Assembly: GCF_001402875.1 (NCBI RefSeq) | Contig: NZ_CP012946.1 | Coordinates: 1,590,001 to 1,654,000 of the forward strand | Direction: 5' to 3' | From: Blastochloris viridis | GTDB lineage: Bacteria > Pseudomonadota > Alphaproteobacteria > Rhizobiales > Xanthobacteraceae | DNA length: 64,000 nucleotides | Part shown: one piece after another, positions 63,301 to 64,000 of the stretch | How positions within the stretch are numbered: position 1 is the first letter of the stretch | How the letters are laid out: each line of letters begins with the position of its first letter | The notes under the pieces: model-generated | Told to the model about the DNA's origin: nothing | What the model saw: only the letters and a program-made list of their open reading frames with translations | The model's database searches: none | Translations under genes and position numbers: made by a program

Positions 63301-63858
63301 CATATCAAGGAAGTCGGTTTTGAGCTCTACCAGCAGATGCTGGAGGAGGCGGTCGAGATGATGAAGGCCGGCATCACCGAACCGGTGTCCGACCAGTGGT
63401 CGCCGCAGATCACGCTGGGCGTGCCGGTGACGATCCCGGAGGACTACGTCGCCGACCTCAACGTGCGCCTCACGCTCTATCGCCGCTTGGCGGATCTGGA
63501 GGACGACACCCAGATCGAAGGGGTGGCGGCGGAAATGGTCGACCGCTTCGGGCCGATGCCGCCGGAGGTCGACCAGTTGCTCAAGATCGTCGCCATCAAG
63601 GCGCTATGCCGGCGCGCCAATGTCGAGAAGGTCGACGCCGGACCGAAGGGCGTGGTGATCGCGTTCCGCGACAACACCTTCAAGAACACCCGTGGCCTGA
63701 TGAGCTTTATCCTCGACCAGGGACCGACGGCGAAGGTGCGGCCGGACCAGCGCATTCTGTTCCTGCGCGATTTCGACAAGGTGTCCGAACGCCTCAAGGG
63801 CACCATGATGATTCTGCGCAGCCTCGCCAAGATCGCGACGCGGGCCGAGGCAGCGTGA
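60340..63858 (+). CDS. mfd: Transcription-repair coupling factor Mfd
   Basis: The 1172-residue SF2 translocase removes RNA polymerase stalled at DNA damage and recruits UvrA. Visible are the N-terminal UvrB-like region (WDCQPYDRASPNAAIVARRM), the RNAP-interacting domain (NAGDLVVHVDHGIGRFVGLK), the helicase motor with Walker A GDVGFGKT, DEEQ (IVDEEQHFGVSHKERL), TATPIPRTL and RGRVGRAKTRAYA, then the Mfd C-terminal TRCF domain. The start at 60340 gives a normal N-terminus. Confidence 0.96.
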   Translation: MNKPLRAPQSLTPGKPVTFASVADGIEPLVAGDLARAAAARPDAPAVSLLMVCRDGPRMQAIESALGFFAPDVEVLSLPAWDCQPYDRASPNAAIVARRMSVLARLARVTGRDKPAILLTTVNAVLQRLPARETVAVQSLAVAPGNMVAMAGIVEWLEINGFLRSATVRDTGEYAVRGGIVDMFPPGLDLPVRLDFFGDTLESIRTFDPETQRSVAQMRQLEFVPVSELQLTTDSIRRFRLGYVAAFGAATKGDTLYETISEGRRSPGHEHWLPLFHEKLDTLFDYLPGTPVVLEPLAEDAVKERFAQIADYYQARREALDMPASGTMQAVYKPLPPDKLYLTAGEWQGRLGERGLARFSPFAVPDTVNVVDVGAKRGHSFAAERASDANVFDAVVAHIRTLQEGGKAVVVAAWTEGSRERLGHVLRDHGLERIETVGSWAKALALDARTTGLAILGLETGFETDAVAVLAEQDILGERLVRPRRAAKRAQNFIAEVTSLNAGDLVVHVDHGIGRFVGLKTVEAAGAPHDCLELHYAGGDRLFLPVENIELLTRYGSEDAGAVLDKLGGHGWQTRKARMKSRIREMASALIKVAAERTLKEAPRLTVAPGLADEFAARFPFDETDDQLAAIEAVTDDLAAGHPMDRLVCGDVGFGKTEVALRAAFACVMNGKQVAVVVPTTLLARQHARTFTERFKGLPINVAEASRMVGSSDLAKVKTGIVTGGIDIVVGTHALLSKGINFKDLGLLIVDEEQHFGVSHKERLKQLRAEVHVLTLTATPIPRTLQLAMSGVREMSIIATPPVDRLAVRTFIAPFDGLVVREALLRERYRGGQAFYVCPRIEDIAACKDFLDKNVPEVKVVVGHGQMSAKELESVMTAFYEGKADVLLSTTIVESGLDIPTANTLIVHRADMFGLAQLYQLRGRVGRAKTRAYALFTVSADKPLTAQAERRLKVLQSLDTLGAGFQLASHDLDIRGAGNLLGDEQSGHIKEVGFELYQQMLEEAVEMMKAGITEPVSDQWSPQITLGVPVTIPEDYVADLNVRLTLYRRLADLEDDTQIEGVAAEMVDRFGPMPPEVDQLLKIVAIKALCRRANVEKVDAGPKGVVIAFRDNTFKNTRGLMSFILDQGPTAKVRPDQRILFLRDFDKVSERLKGTMMILRSLAKIATRAEAA

Positions 63859-63867
63859 ACCCCAGAG

Positions 63868-63978
63868 CCCTCATGCTGAGGAGGCCGCCAAGCAGCCGTC
63901 TCGAAGCGTGAGGGTGGCTCCGGCGTAGACTGGAGCATGCTTCGTGACGCCCGCTTGGCGGGCTGCTCACGATGAGGG
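63868..63978. repeat. Inverted pair of palindromic repeats after mfd
   Basis: Two arms, CCCTCATGCTGAGGAGGCCG... (63868 on) and its inverted relative ending ...CACGATGAGGG (63978), flank a short centre. Each arm carries the GCCCGC/GCGGGC-type stem and TCTCGAAGC or its complement. It is a typical Rhizobiales intergenic repeat and may end the mfd transcript. No gene is seen after it in the window. Confidence 0.5.
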
Positions 63979-64000
63979 CGCGTACTTGGCATCATCGGAC

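Overview
The window is a GC-rich alphaproteobacterial chromosome segment, most likely from the Hyphomicrobiales (Rhizobiales), near the Bradyrhizobium/Rhodopseudomonas/Blastochloris group. The evidence is the gene set: MipZ, EipB, IalB, a TadG-like protein, ClpS-ClpA, a phasin, a BjaI-like acyl-homoserine-lactone synthase, the recG/sdhE/mfd neighbourhood, and intergenic palindromes typical of that order. The species cannot be named from the sequence.

Layout. 0-17.6 kb is mostly housekeeping: mipZ (cut by the window edge), a VWA and a J-domain protein, a D,D-carboxypeptidase with a SPOR domain, a phasin, a TadG-like protein, clpS-clpA, azlC-azlD, a HIT protein, a LuxR/LuxI quorum-sensing pair, a GNAT enzyme, a RidA-phosphodiesterase pair and eipB. 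17.7-23.4 kb is a small redox region: an IS256 scrap, a DUF134 regulator with an orphan Rieske protein and a NifX/NifB-like protein, two c-type haem proteins, a DUF2892 protein, an AhpD-like protein and a SLAC1/TDT transporter. Three of its promoters share a dyad motif. 23.7-31.2 kb holds a solute-binding protein with a ModE-type Mo-box over its start, two tandem 697-residue TonB-dependent receptors, and modE. This looks like a metal or metallophore uptake locus, possibly molybdenum-controlled.

31.45-41.03 kb is a genomic island of about 9.5 kb in the 3' half of a tRNA-Thr gene, bounded by 50-bp perfect direct repeats. It carries a broken integrase, an IS3 element, a cut-down MmeI-like methylase, a DUF2786 protein, and a reduced type I-C CRISPR effector operon (cas5-cas8-cas7-cas3). 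No cas1, cas2, cas4 or array is present. The 251-bp cas5-cas8 gap holds a good sigma70-like promoter, a Shine-Dalgarno-led 25-codon ORF rich in rare arginine codons, a degenerate I-C repeat, and a pseudo-spacer. The first 13 nt of that spacer match a site with a TTC PAM right beside the promoter. This has the architecture of a CreTA/CreR module, in which a CRISPR-guided antitoxin or regulator RNA protects or regulates the cas operon. It is the most interesting element in the window.

Downstream of the island are tandem copies of the tRNA 5' half and an intact ISAs1 element with a 10-bp target duplication. 42.7-64 kb is again chromosomal core: rlmB, a NUDIX protein, a degenerate GGDEF protein, an adenylate-forming enzyme, a YejA-like binding protein, ialB, glmU-glmS, recG, a parD with a broken parE, sdhE and mfd.
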